Shown: positions 6,409 to 12,767 of the stretch, one piece after another
Position numbering within the stretch: the first letter of the stretch is position 1
Layout: each line of letters opens with the position of its first letter
Assembly: GCA_045580645.1 (NCBI GenBank)
Contig: JAZNOG010000030.1
Coordinates: 1-16,169 of the forward strand
DNA length: 16,169 nt
Direction: 5' to 3'
DNA from: HGM10836 sp045580645
GTDB lineage: Bacteria > Bacillota_I > Bacilli_A > RF39 > UBA660
Translations under genes and position numbers: made by a program
Notes under the pieces: model-generated
The model's database searches: none
The model's input: only the letters and a program-made list of their open reading frames with translations
What the model was told of the DNA's origin: nothing

Positions 6409-6485
6409 TGGTGGACCCTGTAGGACTCGAACCTACGACCGCCCGGTTATGAGCCGGATGCTCTAACCAACTGAGCTAAGGGTCC
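6409..6485 (-). tRNA. tRNA-Ile2 (anticodon CAT, read as k2CAU)
   Basis: A 77-nt cloverleaf on the minus strand with encoded CCA. The acceptor GGACCCT/AGGGTCC has discriminator A, and the anticodon loop is CTCATAA. The CAT anticodon could mean Met or Ile2. The GGACC acceptor with G1-C72 and the overall sequence match the lysidine-modified Ile2 tRNAs of Bacillota, while a typical elongator tRNA-Met is present separately at 7154-7230. It depends on TilS, encoded outside the window, to read ATA codons, which are very frequent in these genes. Confidence 0.9.
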
Positions 6486-6497
6486 ATCGCAATATCA

Positions 6498-6527
6498 ATG
6501 ATACCATAAACCTTTAATAAAAATCAA
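6498..6527 (-). promoter_or_regulatory. Promoter of tRNA-Ile2/tRNA-Leu
   Basis: On the minus strand TTGATT (6522-6527), an 18-nt spacer, then TATCAT (6498-6503) preceded by TGG. The predicted start is a few nt upstream of the tRNA. The 17-nt block repeated at 6208-6224 lies in this spacer and touches the -35 box. Confidence 0.7.
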
Positions 6528-6539
6528 TACCTTTTTAAC

Positions 6540-6568
6540 AAAAAAACCAAAAAAATTATTTTTGGTTT
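6540..6568 (-). terminator. Terminator of the 143-aa protein gene
   Basis: AAACCAAAAA (6544-6553) pairs with TTTTTGGTTT (6559-6568) around a 5-nt loop that holds the TAA stop. A T run follows on the minus strand. Confidence 0.75.
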
Positions 6569-6987
6569 AATGCATTTAATAAATTAACTTTAAACATGTC
6601 TTTTTCGGCATTTGTTTTTGAAATCATAACACCTTTATATGTTCCTAGTTCACTTCTGTGTCCCTCTTCTAAAATTTCATCTGGTGTAATGTTAGTAAGT
6701 AAAATAACTTTACTATCTTCGTAAACAGTATAATGAAGAGTCACGTCACCATGAACTTTTGAAAATAAAGCATCTGTTGGTAATTTTAGTTCATAACTTT
6801 TAGTATTATCCTTTTTAGAAGTAGATACAAGTTTTCCTAAGAAATTACCTTCTCTAAGTCCAGGATAATATTCAAAAGTAAGTTTCTTGTAAGCAAGCAT
6901 GTTATATTTTCTAACAGATCTTTCTTTCTTTCTAAATTCATTTTCATTAACATATTCAAAATGATACATACATCTCTTATTTTCCAT
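6556..6987 (-). CDS. Hypothetical protein, 143 aa
   Basis: I do not recognise a family. The protein is soluble, without signal peptide or membrane segment. It has a basic N-terminal third (ENEFRKKERSVRKYNMLAYK) followed by alternating short hydrophobic and charged stretches that suggest mostly beta structure, for example FLGKLVSTSK, SYELKLPT, VTLHYTVYEDSKVILLTNI and YKGVMISKT. It has a helical C-terminal end (KDMFKVNLLNALNQK). Coding status is well supported: a strong ribosome site (AAGGGGG) 10 nt before the ATG, a near-perfect sigma-A promoter and its own terminator, so it is a single-gene unit. The strength of the promoter suggests an abundant or housekeeping product. It has no paired gene that would suggest a toxin-antitoxin system. 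Confidence 0.85.
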   Translation of the reverse strand: MENKRCMYHFEYVNENEFRKKERSVRKYNMLAYKKLTFEYYPGLREGNFLGKLVSTSKKDNTKSYELKLPTDALFSKVHGDVTLHYTVYEDSKVILLTNITPDEILEEGHRSELGTYKGVMISKTNAEKDMFKVNLLNALNQK

Positions 6988-7036
6988 AATTACCTAACCC
7001 CCTTAACTACTTTGGTAATCTTCAATAAGTGTTTAA

Positions 7037-7065
7037 ATTATACCATAAATATCTCAATTTGTCAA
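7037..7065 (-). promoter_or_regulatory. Consensus sigma-A promoter of the 143-aa protein gene
   Basis: On the minus strand TTGACA (7060-7065), exactly 17 nt, then TATAAT (7037-7042) with an upstream TGG. Both hexamers are perfect consensus, about 50 nt from the start codon. This is the best promoter in the window. Confidence 0.92.
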
Positions 7066-7119
7066 ACATTTGTGCAAAATTTTATAATTTTGTCGTGCAA
7101 ACACCTTGAATTTTTAAAT

Positions 7120-7144
7120 AAAAAAACTCTTGAATTCAAGAGTT
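7120..7144 (-). terminator. Terminator after tRNA-Met
   Basis: A 20-nt perfect palindrome (7125-7144, AACTCTTGAA and its complement) is followed on the minus strand by a T run. It starts 10 nt past the tRNA CCA end. Confidence 0.85.
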
Positions 7145-7153
7145 AAATACATT

Positions 7154-7230
7154 TGGTAGCGGGAGAGGGAATCGAACCCCCGACCTACTGGGTATGAACC
7201 AGTCGCTCTAGCCAGCTGAGCTATCCCGCC
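7154..7230 (-). tRNA. tRNA-Met (elongator, anticodon CAT)
   Basis: A 77-nt cloverleaf on the minus strand with encoded CCA. The acceptor GGCGGGA pairs with TCCCGCT, including the G1.T72 wobble pair seen in elongator tRNA-Met, discriminator A. The anticodon stem ACTGG/CCAGT holds the loop TTCATAC, anticodon CAT. It lacks the three G-C pairs at the base of the anticodon stem that mark initiator tRNA. Confidence 0.93.
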
Positions 7231-7247
7231 AAATAAGCAACAAATAA

Positions 7248-7276
7248 ATTGTATCAAATAATTTTTAATTATGCAA
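7248..7276 (-). promoter_or_regulatory. Promoter of tRNA-Met
   Basis: On the minus strand TTGCAT (7271-7276), 17 nt, then TACAAT (7248-7253), about 18 nt upstream of the tRNA 5' end. Confidence 0.75.
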
Positions 7277-7310
7277 GGCTTTTTTGCATTGTTGCTTAAT
7301 TTTTTTTCAA

Positions 7311-8975
7311 TTAACGACTTCCGCCGCCACCTCCACCGAAGCTACCGCCTCCGCCGCCTCCAGAAGAAAATCCTCCTCCTCCTGAAGAATAACTTTGGGC
7401 AGCACTTCTAGCAGAAGAAGCCGCAGATACCGTTCTAGTTGAAATATGACTGACGAAAACAATACTATCATAATCTATATTGCTTTGTTCAATTACCTCA
7501 GGATACATATTTTTAAGTTGTTTTGCAACTTTATCCGCTATTCCAAAAAGATAAGCAAACATTAAATACTCATCCCATAGATGAACTTCTAAAACTTCTT
7601 TTGTATCAATTGACGAAAATTCTTCTAAAAACAATTTTAAACCATATAACTGTTTACTATCTTCATATATATAGTCATCCATGACAGTTTTATATTTACA
7701 TTCTTCTTTGCTAGTTCTTTTATAAATATGCCCTTGGGCTTTCAATTCATTTATTTTTTCTGTTTCAATTTTTTTAAATAAATCAAAGAATTTAGAATAA
7801 TTATTTTTACTCCACTTTTCAAATTCTTTTGTCTCAAGATATCCATCTTTACTAGCAACTTTCATCATATCAAATAATTTTCTTTCATTTTCATTATCAA
7901 ATACTGGATTAAGTGTTAAATCAATAACGCTTTTTTCCTTGCCAAAGGTTCCTTCTTCTTTTCTAAAAATAATTTTATTTTCTCTAACCCACTTTAATAT
8001 AATTGCACCAAGTATATTTGATTCTTTATAACCAAAATTATTAAGTTTAATTAAAGCATTTGCATAATAAATGTCTTTATCACAAGGAATATCCCTAAAC
8101 ATAGGTATTTCTTTTTTATTTATTTTTTTATTATCTTTATATCCATACTTAGTTTTAGATACAAGTATTGCAAATATTAAAGGAATTCCAATAACAAAGA
8201 AAATTTCAAAAAGTAAAGAAATAACACTTAATATTTTATCTAGCTTATCAAAAGTTTCATAATTATAATCGAATGTGCCCTCTTCAGCTTGCTCATATAC
8301 ATCATTAAAATTATCAAATCTACCATCAAAATTAGTAGTATTAAAAGTATTAACTGGAAATTTTGCTAGTAAAACCACATAATTATCATCCATATCACTT
8401 TCATTTGACATTTTAATAAGACCATTTTCTACATATGCATAACCTTTATAACCATATCCCCACACATCTAAAGTATCAGGAAAACTATAATAACTCCTTA
8501 TAACAACTGAAAAGTTATCAAAATTTACATCTGATAATCTATCAATAAAATTAAAGTATAATACTTGACTATCATTTGTATTAAAAACAAAATTAGATAA
8601 ATCATAATTCAATGTAAAAGTATGTTCTTTATAATCATATTTACCAAAACAAAGTTCTAAACCTTGAGAAGTATAGTTTATACCATAATAACCTCTTTTT
8701 TGAGATAAAGACTCATCAACATCCCAAGTTTTTCTAACAAGATCTTGTCCATCCATACTTACTTTAAAATTAGTAAGCCTAGAATTTCCCAAATTATTTA
8801 AAACCTTATACCACTCTGTTCCATCTTGCCCATCAACATGCCATTTTTCTGTAATACTTGCATTACCATCTTTATCAATATAGATATCCATATCAATACT
8901 ATAAATCCTGTTTGCAGCACTTACACTTGTAAAACTTATGAAAAATAAACCTATAAAAAATAAAATTTTCTTCAT
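7311..8975 (-). CDS. DUF2207 domain-containing membrane protein
   Basis: A 554-aa predicted surface protein of unknown function. Residues 1-20 are a signal peptide (cut after SVSA). An extracellular beta-rich domain, about 22-245, matches the DUF2207 layout. One strong transmembrane helix lies around 252-274, followed by a cytoplasmic part with the family-typical opening FRDIPCDKDIYYANALIKL. A second conserved stretch is ALWDEYLMFAYLFGIAD-like (here HLWDEYLMFAYLFGIADKVA). The last 25 residues are a Gly/Ser tail (GGGGFSSGGGGGGSFGGGG and on), a hallmark of this family. Many relatives have two or three membrane helices near the middle; only one is clear here. The tail codons are rich in GGA and GGC and locally raise the G+C. 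The start at 8975 has AGGAG 9 nt upstream. The gene has its own promoter and is divergent from the ASCH gene. Confidence 0.88.
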   Translation of the reverse strand: MKKILFFIGLFFISFTSVSAANRIYSIDMDIYIDKDGNASITEKWHVDGQDGTEWYKVLNNLGNSRLTNFKVSMDGQDLVRKTWDVDESLSQKRGYYGINYTSQGLELCFGKYDYKEHTFTLNYDLSNFVFNTNDSQVLYFNFIDRLSDVNFDNFSVVIRSYYSFPDTLDVWGYGYKGYAYVENGLIKMSNESDMDDNYVVLLAKFPVNTFNTTNFDGRFDNFNDVYEQAEEGTFDYNYETFDKLDKILSVISLLFEIFFVIGIPLIFAILVSKTKYGYKDNKKINKKEIPMFRDIPCDKDIYYANALIKLNNFGYKESNILGAIILKWVRENKIIFRKEEGTFGKEKSVIDLTLNPVFDNENERKLFDMMKVASKDGYLETKEFEKWSKNNYSKFFDLFKKIETEKINELKAQGHIYKRTSKEECKYKTVMDDYIYEDSKQLYGLKLFLEEFSSIDTKEVLEVHLWDEYLMFAYLFGIADKVAKQLKNMYPEVIEQSNIDYDSIVFVSHISTRTVSAASSARSAAQSYSSGGGGFSSGGGGGGSFGGGGGGSR

Positions 8976-8999
8976 ATATCCACACTCCTATTCATTTAG

Positions 9000-9028
9000 A
9001 GTATAACAATTAAAATTATAAATATCAA
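9000..9028 (-). promoter_or_regulatory. Promoter of the DUF2207 gene
   Basis: On the minus strand TTGATA (9023-9028), 17 nt, then TATACT (9000-9005), 24 nt before the start codon. Confidence 0.75.
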
Positions 9029-9059
9029 TAAATTTATTCAAGATTTTTATAAAATATAT

Positions 9060-9068
9060 TGTTATAAT
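9060..9068 (+). promoter_or_regulatory. Extended -10 promoter element of the ASCH gene
   Basis: TGT followed by a perfect TATAAT (9063-9068) lies 36 nt before the start codon. No good -35 is present at 17 nt. The extended -10 may compensate. Confidence 0.5.
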
Positions 9069-9104
9069 AAATATTAAAGAAAAACAAAGTTTCAGGAGGA
9101 ACAT

Positions 9105-9452
9105 ATGAAAACACACACAATGAAATTACAAACAAAATATTTTGAATACATAAAAGAAGAAAAGAAAAAAATTGAAATTAGATTAAACGACGAAAAAAGA
9201 AAGAATATAAAAGTTGGTGATTATATTGAATTTAAAAAATTACCTTTCTTAAAAGAAACTCTAAAAACAAAAGTTACTAATATTTATGTTTTTAATAGTT
9301 TTAATAATTTAATAGACAATTTTGATATAGAAATTCTTGCAGGTGAAAAAGTTTCAAAAAAAGAATTTATTAATATTTTAAATAATATTTATTCCAAAGA
9401 AGAACAAAAACTAAATGGGGCTATTGCAATAGAAATAGAAATTATAAAATAA
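9105..9452 (+). CDS. ASCH domain-containing protein
   Basis: A 115-aa single-domain protein of the ASCH group, a PUA-like fold that is thought to bind RNA or modified nucleosides. The characteristic N-terminal run is visible: MKLQTKYFEYIKEEKKKIEI, then RLNDEKRKNIKVGDYIEFKK. A second strand region holds the TKVTNIYVFNSFNNLIDNF segment, and the C-terminus has the family's YSKEEQKLNGAIAIEIEII ending. Close bacterial relatives are small stand-alone proteins annotated only as ASCH or RNA-binding. The start has AGGAGG 6 nt upstream. No clear terminator follows it. It stands alone between the DUF2207 gene and tRNA-Cys, so the context says nothing about its role. Confidence 0.9.
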   Translation: MKTHTMKLQTKYFEYIKEEKKKIEIRLNDEKRKNIKVGDYIEFKKLPFLKETLKTKVTNIYVFNSFNNLIDNFDIEILAGEKVSKKEFINILNNIYSKEEQKLNGAIAIEIEIIK

Positions 9453-9591
9453 AACTATAATATTCACCAAAAAGGATAAATTTTTTATATATTATAACTT
9501 TAAAGAATTTTTATAAAGTAATATCATTTTAATCTCATATTAAACATAAAATATATTATAAATAAAATAAATCATCAATAATAAATATACA

Positions 9592-9620
9592 TTGACAAAA
9601 ATCCATTGATAGTGTAAAAT
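9592..9620 (+). promoter_or_regulatory. Promoter of tRNA-Cys
   Basis: Consensus TTGACA (9592-9597), 17 nt, then TAAAAT (9615-9620). The predicted start is some 40 nt upstream of the tRNA. The rest of the 9453-9668 gap is AT-rich with no gene that I can support. Confidence 0.82.
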
Positions 9621-9668
9621 TATTTGATGTAAAATAAATTTAATTAATTTAAATGAAATTTTTAAAAC

Positions 9669-9742
9669 GGGGCTATAGCCAAGCGGTAAGGCATGGGTCT
9701 GCAAAACCTTGAGCACCGGTTCAAATCCGGTTAGCCCCTCCA
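9669..9742 (+). tRNA. tRNA-Cys (anticodon GCA)
   Basis: A 74-nt cloverleaf with encoded CCA. The acceptor GGGGCTA/TAGCCCC carries discriminator T, the identity base for cysteine. The anticodon loop is CTGCAAA, anticodon GCA. The T arm is ACCGG-TTCAAAT-CCGGT. The anticodon stem is weak at its top (a G.T and a T.T at pairs 28-42 and 27-43). Confidence 0.95.
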
Positions 9743-9753
9743 AATTTAATCAC

Positions 9754-9783
9754 AAACTCGAACTTTCTATAGTTTGAGTTTTT
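9754..9783 (+). terminator. Terminator after tRNA-Cys
   Basis: 9754-9763 and 9772-9781 form a 10-bp stem with one G.T pair and an 8-nt loop, ending in five T. Confidence 0.82.
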
Positions 9784-9870
9784 ATATACAAAAATATAAT
9801 TATTTTTAACATTTTATTTTTTATGCATAAAAATATATTTATTATCTCACCATATAATTGGAGGGATAAT

Positions 9871-10314
9871 ATGAATAAAAACGAAAACGAAATAAATGTT
9901 TTAGATGAATTAAATAAAGGCACATGCATGGGACGTGATGCTATACATTTTATATTAGATAAAGTAGAAAATAAAGAATTAAAAAAAGAATTAGAAAGAC
10001 AATACAGAGAGTATAAAAAAATAAGCGATAAAATTGTAGAACTTTATCCAGAATATAACAATAAAGAAAATAAACCACATGAAACAAACATCATAAACAA
10101 AACAATGACATGGTGGGGAATTGAAATGAAAACAATGATGGATAACAGCACATCAAAAATTGCAGAGTTATTACTTCAAGGAACTAATATGGGAATTATA
10201 GAAGGAAGAAAATTATTAAACCATAAAGACACTAATAAAGAAGTAGAAAAATTAGTAAAAGAGTTCGTTGATGCTCAAGAAGAAGCAGTTGAAAAATTAA
10301 AACAATTTCTATAA
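9871..10314 (+). CDS. Helical ferritin-like / DUF2383-like protein, function unknown
   Basis: A 147-aa, almost wholly helical, cytoplasmic protein. Four amphipathic helices can be drawn, about 6-35, 38-60, 78-112 and 122-147. The motifs NVLDELNKGTCMGRDAIHFI near the N-terminus and WWGIEMKTMMDNSTSKIAEL followed by LLQGTNMGIIEG are in the style of bacterial four-helix-bundle proteins of the ferritin-like/DUF2383 type. The family assignment is tentative, and I cannot point to a complete set of metal ligands. The start at 9871 follows GGAGGG (9860-9865). A longer frame back to 9823 has no ribosome site and was not used. It is a single-gene unit with a strong terminator. Confidence 0.8.
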   Translation: MNKNENEINVLDELNKGTCMGRDAIHFILDKVENKELKKELERQYREYKKISDKIVELYPEYNNKENKPHETNIINKTMTWWGIEMKTMMDNSTSKIAELLLQGTNMGIIEGRKLLNHKDTNKEVEKLVKEFVDAQEEAVEKLKQFL

Positions 10315-10320
10315 TTAAAA

Positions 10321-10365
10321 AACTTATAAAGTAAATTATAATTTAAATGCTTTATAAGTTTTTTT
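10321..10365 (+). terminator. Terminator of the ferritin-like gene
   Basis: AACTTATAAAG (10321-10331) pairs perfectly with CTTTATAAGTT (10350-10360) around an 18-nt AT loop, followed by a T run. Confidence 0.82.
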
Positions 10366-10380
10366 ATTTTAATAATTATT

Positions 10381-10408
10381 TTGACAAATATTTGTCAATA
10401 TTTGTTAA
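10381..10408. promoter_or_regulatory. 18-bp perfect palindrome with a third half-site; candidate operator
   Basis: TTGACAAATATTTGTCAA (10381-10398) is a perfect palindrome. A third half-site, ATTTGTTAA (10400-10408), repeats ATTTGTCAA exactly 10 bp further on, one helical turn. It lies about 40 nt upstream of the -10 of the hydrolase-cohesin operon, just after the previous gene's terminator. The arrangement looks like a dimeric regulator's binding site; the regulator is unknown. Confidence 0.6.
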
Positions 10409-10443
10409 TTTATACTAAATAACTAGGTTTTTACTGTAAAAAT

Positions 10444-10452
10444 TGATATAAT
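10444..10452 (+). promoter_or_regulatory. Extended -10 promoter of the hydrolase-cohesin operon
   Basis: TGA then a perfect TATAAT (10447-10452), 26 nt before the start codon. The -35 region at 17 nt (around 10424) is poor, which would fit a promoter that needs an activator. Confidence 0.6.
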
Positions 10453-10478
10453 AAAATATATAAAAATAAGGAGGATAT

Positions 10479-12755
10479 ATGAAAAAGCATTATAATTTAT
10501 TTATATTTATCTTTATTATATTTTTTATGTTTTTACCTAGTGTAAATGCTAGTTATTCATATATTGGAACAATAACTGATCAAGATGGTGCCAGAATCAG
10601 AAGTGGTCCTGGAACTAATTATAGTTCAGTTGCTATAATTTCATATAATAAAACAGTTACCCTAGTTAATACAGTTAAACACAATGTTGGGGATGTAAAT
10701 TGTCCAAGCGGATGGTTTCAATTAAACTACAATAGCAAAACCAATAGATATATATGTAGTGATTTAATAAAAATTAGTAAGCAAGAAGATGTTAAAACTA
10801 ATTATGAATCTATTACTTCTACCCCTACTTTATCAAGCAACAAAAAATATTATGTTACTGATAACTGGTATGCTAGAATAAATGAAAATTATGCTACAGT
10901 CAGAAAAACAGCTTCATTTAATGCAAATGTTTTAGATACAATTTACTTAGGAACAGAAGTTAAAATATTATCTGGACCAACGAGTTCAACAAATAACTGT
11001 AGTTCTGGTTGGTATAAAGTTTCTTATTATAATAACAAAACCGGCTATGTATGTGCAAAATTAGTCGATTTTTATGAGGATATAACTAAAAATGATGCAG
11101 AATATGCAAAAATTTTAAAAGACGCAGGATTCCCCGATAGTTACATTCCTTACTTAACATATTTGCATGAAAAACATCCTAACTGGACATTTATTCCTGA
11201 TATAACTAACAAATACTTTAATACTGCAGTTAATAACGAAACAGGAAAAAATTATATTCAAACTAATTATAGTGTTTATAGAAATTCTAATACCATAAAA
11301 GAAAATCCAAATTGGTATGCAGCATCTAGCTCAGTAGTAGCATTTTATTTAGACCCTAGAAATTACCTAAATGAAAAGAATATTTTTGCCTTTGAAGCCT
11401 TATCATATGATGAAAAAAACCATACAAGAAATATATTAGAATCTATTCTAGAAGAAACATATTTAGCAAAAAACAACGACAATATAGATTATATAAAATA
11501 TTTTATGGAAGCTGCTAAATCATATAATATAAGCCCAGTTCATCTAACAACTAGAGTTAAACAAGAAGGTGGAACAAATGAAAGTTATGATGCAATAAGT
11601 GGAACATCTACCCTTACTTATAAAGGAAAAAGCTTAAAAGGATATTATAATTATTATAACATTGGAGCGTGGCAAGATGATTATACCGATAGCGCTGTAG
11701 CTCGTGGCCTTGCAACAGCAGCAGGTTTAGTAGGAAACTATGATGGAACACCGTGGGATACTAGAGAAAAAGCAATCAAATATGGTGCAAAATTCATTGC
11801 AGGCGACTACATATCACAAGGGCAAGATACTTTATACTTTCAAAAATTTAATACTAAAAACGGAGCTTCTTATGCTTCATATACTCATCAATACATGACA
11901 AATATAATTGCACCAGCAAGCGAAAGCTTATCTGCCTATTATGCATATGACGAAATAAATATGTTAGATACAGCATGGACATTCTACATTCCTGTATATA
12001 AAAGCATGCCAAACTCTCCTACTGCTCACCCTCCAATTGGTGACACAAATAACGATTTATCTGATTTAAAAATAAATAATGAAACAATAGCAGGATTTGA
12101 TAGTGATGTTCTATCTTATACAACATATATCAAACATGATGTCCAAAGCATAAACATAAGTGCAACAACATCTTCTACAAAAGCAAACACAAAAGGAACC
12201 GGTGACATTACAATAACAGAAAATGAAACAATAGTTAATGTAATAGTAACTAGTGAAACTGGAATTGATAAAACTTATACAATTACTTTAATAAAAGAAG
12301 ATATTAAAGAAGAAATTATTCCAGAAATAAAAGTAGAAGATATCATAAACGAAATAGATGTAAAAGCAGATGACAAATACTTAACTGGCTTAGAAGAAGG
12401 AACAACAGTAACTACTCTATCAAATATGATTAAAAAACAAGAGGCAGAAGCAGAAGTTAAAATAACTGATTCTAAAAACGTAAATAAAACAAACACATTA
12501 GCTACCGGTGACATTATTACAATCAAAACTAAAACAGATGAAAAATCTTACATAATTGTAATAAAAGGAGACACCAATGGTGATGGAAAAATAACTGCGG
12601 TTGATATGTTAAGAGTTCAAAAACACATTTTAAAATACTCTACCCTAACTAATGCATATAAAGAAGCAAGTGACACAAATAATGATGGAAAAATAACTGC
12701 AGTTGATATGTTAAGAATTCAAAAACATATTCTTAAATACATAAAATTAAAATAA
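10479..12755 (+). CDS. Secreted glucosaminidase with SH3, cadherin-like and dockerin domains
   Basis: A 758-aa exported peptidoglycan hydrolase. Residues 1-24 are a signal peptide (SVNA). Two bacterial SH3 domains follow, about 27-98 and 123-197, each with a Cys pair (NCPSGW...YICSDL and NCSSGW...YVCAKL). The catalytic domain, about 210-515, resembles LytD-type endo-beta-N-acetylglucosaminidases: HPNWTF, SPVHLTTRVKQEGG with the likely catalytic Glu363, then YNYYNIGAW and ALTAAGL-like (ATAAGLVG). A cadherin-like beta-sandwich spans about 527-607. The C-terminus is a type I dockerin (697-755) with two calcium loops, DTNGDGKITAVD and DTNNDGKITAVD. Both keep Asp/Asn/Asp/Asp at positions 1, 3, 5 and 12. 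The role is wall turnover or daughter-cell separation. AAGGAGG precedes the ATG. The cohesin-like gene follows 12 nt downstream. The dockerin in place of a wall anchor suggests attachment through a partner protein. Confidence 0.93.
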   Translation: MKKHYNLFIFIFIIFFMFLPSVNASYSYIGTITDQDGARIRSGPGTNYSSVAIISYNKTVTLVNTVKHNVGDVNCPSGWFQLNYNSKTNRYICSDLIKISKQEDVKTNYESITSTPTLSSNKKYYVTDNWYARINENYATVRKTASFNANVLDTIYLGTEVKILSGPTSSTNNCSSGWYKVSYYNNKTGYVCAKLVDFYEDITKNDAEYAKILKDAGFPDSYIPYLTYLHEKHPNWTFIPDITNKYFNTAVNNETGKNYIQTNYSVYRNSNTIKENPNWYAASSSVVAFYLDPRNYLNEKNIFAFEALSYDEKNHTRNILESILEETYLAKNNDNIDYIKYFMEAAKSYNISPVHLTTRVKQEGGTNESYDAISGTSTLTYKGKSLKGYYNYYNIGAWQDDYTDSAVARGLATAAGLVGNYDGTPWDTREKAIKYGAKFIAGDYISQGQDTLYFQKFNTKNGASYASYTHQYMTNIIAPASESLSAYYAYDEINMLDTAWTFYIPVYKSMPNSPTAHPPIGDTNNDLSDLKINNETIAGFDSDVLSYTTYIKHDVQSINISATTSSTKANTKGTGDITITENETIVNVIVTSETGIDKTYTITLIKEDIKEEIIPEIKVEDIINEIDVKADDKYLTGLEEGTTVTTLSNMIKKQEAEAEVKITDSKNVNKTNTLATGDIITIKTKTDEKSYIIVIKGDTNGDGKITAVDMLRVQKHILKYSTLTNAYKEASDTNNDGKITAVDMLRIQKHILKYIKLK
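12570..12740 (+). repeat. Dockerin internal duplication
   Basis: Two 69-nt copies (12570-12638 and 12672-12740), 102 nt apart, encode the two F-hand segments of the dockerin. By hand count 61 of 69 bases agree and 21 of 23 residues. This is the normal two-fold repeat of type I dockerins, unusually well conserved at DNA level. Confidence 0.88.
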
Positions 12756-12767
12756 AAAGGAGTTCAT

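Noticed and set aside
6961..7146. A 61-aa plus-strand reading frame
   Set aside because: It lies over the promoter and leader of the 143-aa gene and a terminator, with no ribosome site.
7277..7310. Terminator for the DUF2207 gene
   Set aside because: I looked for a stem followed by T on the minus strand and found only weak pairing (ATGCAA/TTGCAT) that overlaps the tRNA-Met promoter.
8071..8262. A 63-aa plus-strand reading frame
   Set aside because: It is antisense to the transmembrane part of the DUF2207 gene, whose frame is well supported.
9540..9743. A 67-aa minus-strand reading frame over tRNA-Cys
   Set aside because: It is the antisense of the tRNA-Cys gene (GFEPVLKVLQTHALPLGYSP is the usual translation of tRNA antisense) and has no ribosome site.
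12275..12526. An 83-aa minus-strand reading frame
   Set aside because: Antisense shadow inside the dockerin-hydrolase gene.
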